Source: Chloroflexota bacterium
Lineage (GTDB): Bacteria; Chloroflexota; Anaerolineae; JAADDB01
DNA: 15,058 nt
Assembly (NCBI GenBank): GCA_013154135.1
Contig: JAADDB010000278.1
Span: 1 to 15,058, forward strand
Direction: 5' to 3'
In this document: positions 14,195 through 15,058 of the stretch, one piece after another
How the letters are laid out: every line of letters begins with the position of its first letter
Numbering within the stretch: position 1 is the first letter of the stretch
The notes under the pieces: generated by a model
Told to the model about the DNA's origin: nothing
Database searches by the model: none
What the model saw: only the letters and a program-made list of their open reading frames with translations
Position numbers and translations under genes: made by a program

Positions 14195-15058
14195 TTGCAG
14201 GAAAGCAGAGAACGATATTTTCGCCGTGGTGCCCTGGTCTTAGTCATGGCCTATCTTTTTCTCGCTTTGGGGCACAGCGTGCTAAATCCCATTTGTGAAA
14301 CATCCGACGAGTATTGGCACATCGGCTTTGTGGCTCATCTGGCCCGCGGGGGCACCTTGCCCGTGCAACAGCCGGGTGTGAAAACCCCTTGGCGTCAGGA
14401 GGGGAGTCAACCTTCTCTCTATTACTGGTTCGAGGCTTCCCTGGCCCGCCTCCTTCACCTCCCCCTCGCGGATGTGGCCCAAGCGTGTCCCCCCAACCCC
14501 CATGCGAATTTAGGGGATGCCACACAACTGGCGAACCGGAATTTGGTGTTGCACGGGCCTTGGCAACGGTATCCCTGGAGCGGTATGGTGTTTACCATCC
14601 ATTTTTGGCGGATCGTTTCCGTCCTCATGGGCTTGGGGACGGTGTTAGGGGCCATTTGGTTGACTCGCACTCTTTTCCCGCGTCAACCGACTTGGTCCCT
14701 AGCCGTGGGGGCTTTTGTGGCTTTTAACCCCATGTACTTGTTCATCACCAGTGCCGTCTCCAACGACGCCTTGGTCATTCCTTTAACCACGCTTACCCTG
14801 GCGTTGGCCGCGCATTCCTGGCGCTTTGGCCCCACTCTCCGTACTTCCCTTCTCTTAGGTCTGTTAGCTGGAGGGGCAGCCCTGACCAAGTTAAGTGGGC
14901 TCACCGTGTGGCCGTGGGTCGCAGTGGCCCTTTTCTTGGGCGCTCGCGCACGGGGGGATTCACGTGCAGCTTGGCAGTATCCTCTTTTGGCGTTGGGAAG
15001 CGCTCTTTTGGTCAGTGGATGGTGGTTCTGGCGTAACTGGACTCTTTACCATGATCCC
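14195..15058 (+). CDS. GT-C type membrane glycosyltransferase, second copy, 3' truncated by the window
   Basis: An uninterrupted frame of 288 codons runs from TTG at 14195 to the window edge. The start has AGGAGGGG (14181-14188) six bases upstream and lies 12 bases after the preceding stop. The protein begins with charged residues and one membrane segment (about 12-30), then TSDEYWHIGFV (Asp38-Glu39) and EGSQPSLYYW (69-78), matching the catalytic-loop acidic pair and QPPLYYW of the upstream gene. Further hydrophobic segments follow, with FNPMYLFITSAVSNDALVIPL and LTKLSGLTVWPW, both typical of this family. It is a divergent paralogue of the preceding gene; the C-terminus is not seen, so whether it carries the beta-rich domain is unknown. 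The first Met is only at codon 18, inside the membrane segment, which favours the TTG. Confidence 0.85.
   Translation, partial: MQESRERYFRRGALVLVMAYLFLALGHSVLNPICETSDEYWHIGFVAHLARGGTLPVQQPGVKTPWRQEGSQPSLYYWFEASLARLLHLPLADVAQACPPNPHANLGDATQLANRNLVLHGPWQRYPWSGMVFTIHFWRIVSVLMGLGTVLGAIWLTRTLFPRQPTWSLAVGAFVAFNPMYLFITSAVSNDALVIPLTTLTLALAAHSWRFGPTLRTSLLLGLLAGGAALTKLSGLTVWPWVAVALFLGARARGDSRAAWQYPLLALGSALLVSGWWFWRNWTLYHDP

Overview
This 15 kb window is ordinary-looking bacterial chromosome, GC-rich and densely coding. The mix of genes suggests a Chloroflexota bacterium (Anaerolineae-like, perhaps thermophilic). The hints are a zinc M16 peptidase next to polysaccharide genes, a small two-S1-domain protein with a charged tail, and tandem GT-C membrane glycosyltransferases, one with a C-terminal beta-rich domain of a kind common in that phylum. 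No 16S rRNA or other marker settles the lineage, so this is inference. No tRNA, rRNA, CRISPR array, insertion sequence or phage gene was seen.

Layout. Two divergent gene runs leave a control region at about 5538-5828. Leftward (minus strand): a two-domain S1 RNA-binding protein; a 255-base gap holding a long inverted-repeat element; a membrane-anchored SagB-type nitroreductase; a UPF0104/AglD2-like integral membrane protein; UDP-glucose 6-dehydrogenase; and an M16 zinc peptidase. The last four are tightly packed and look like one transcript. Rightward (plus strand): glutamyl-tRNA synthetase (gltX), signal peptidase I (lepB), deoxyribose-phosphate aldolase (deoC) and a metallo-beta-lactamase-fold hydrolase, joined by overlaps of 4 and 1 bases and a 12-base gap. 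After a 103-base gap come an acetyl-CoA acetyltransferase and a FabG/PhaB-type reductase, then a HAD phosphatase and two GT-C type membrane glycosyltransferases. The second glycosyltransferase starts at a TTG and runs off the right edge.

How they fit together. UDP-glucose dehydrogenase supplies UDP-glucuronate, and the neighbouring membrane protein and the two glycosyltransferases at the other end are envelope or polyprenyl-linked sugar functions. LepB serves secretion. The thiolase and reductase are consecutive steps from acetyl-CoA to 3-hydroxybutyryl-CoA (or a similar short-chain route). GltX and S1 proteins serve translation.

The most interesting non-coding signals are the long-range stem structure at 4621-4744, a perfect 12-base palindrome over the -35 box of the S1-gene promoter together with a hairpin at the expected 5' end of its transcript, and a 12-base direct repeat around the gltX promoter. 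I did not find a clear new defence or biosynthetic system. The SagB-type enzyme is present without any visible precursor peptide or cyclodehydratase.
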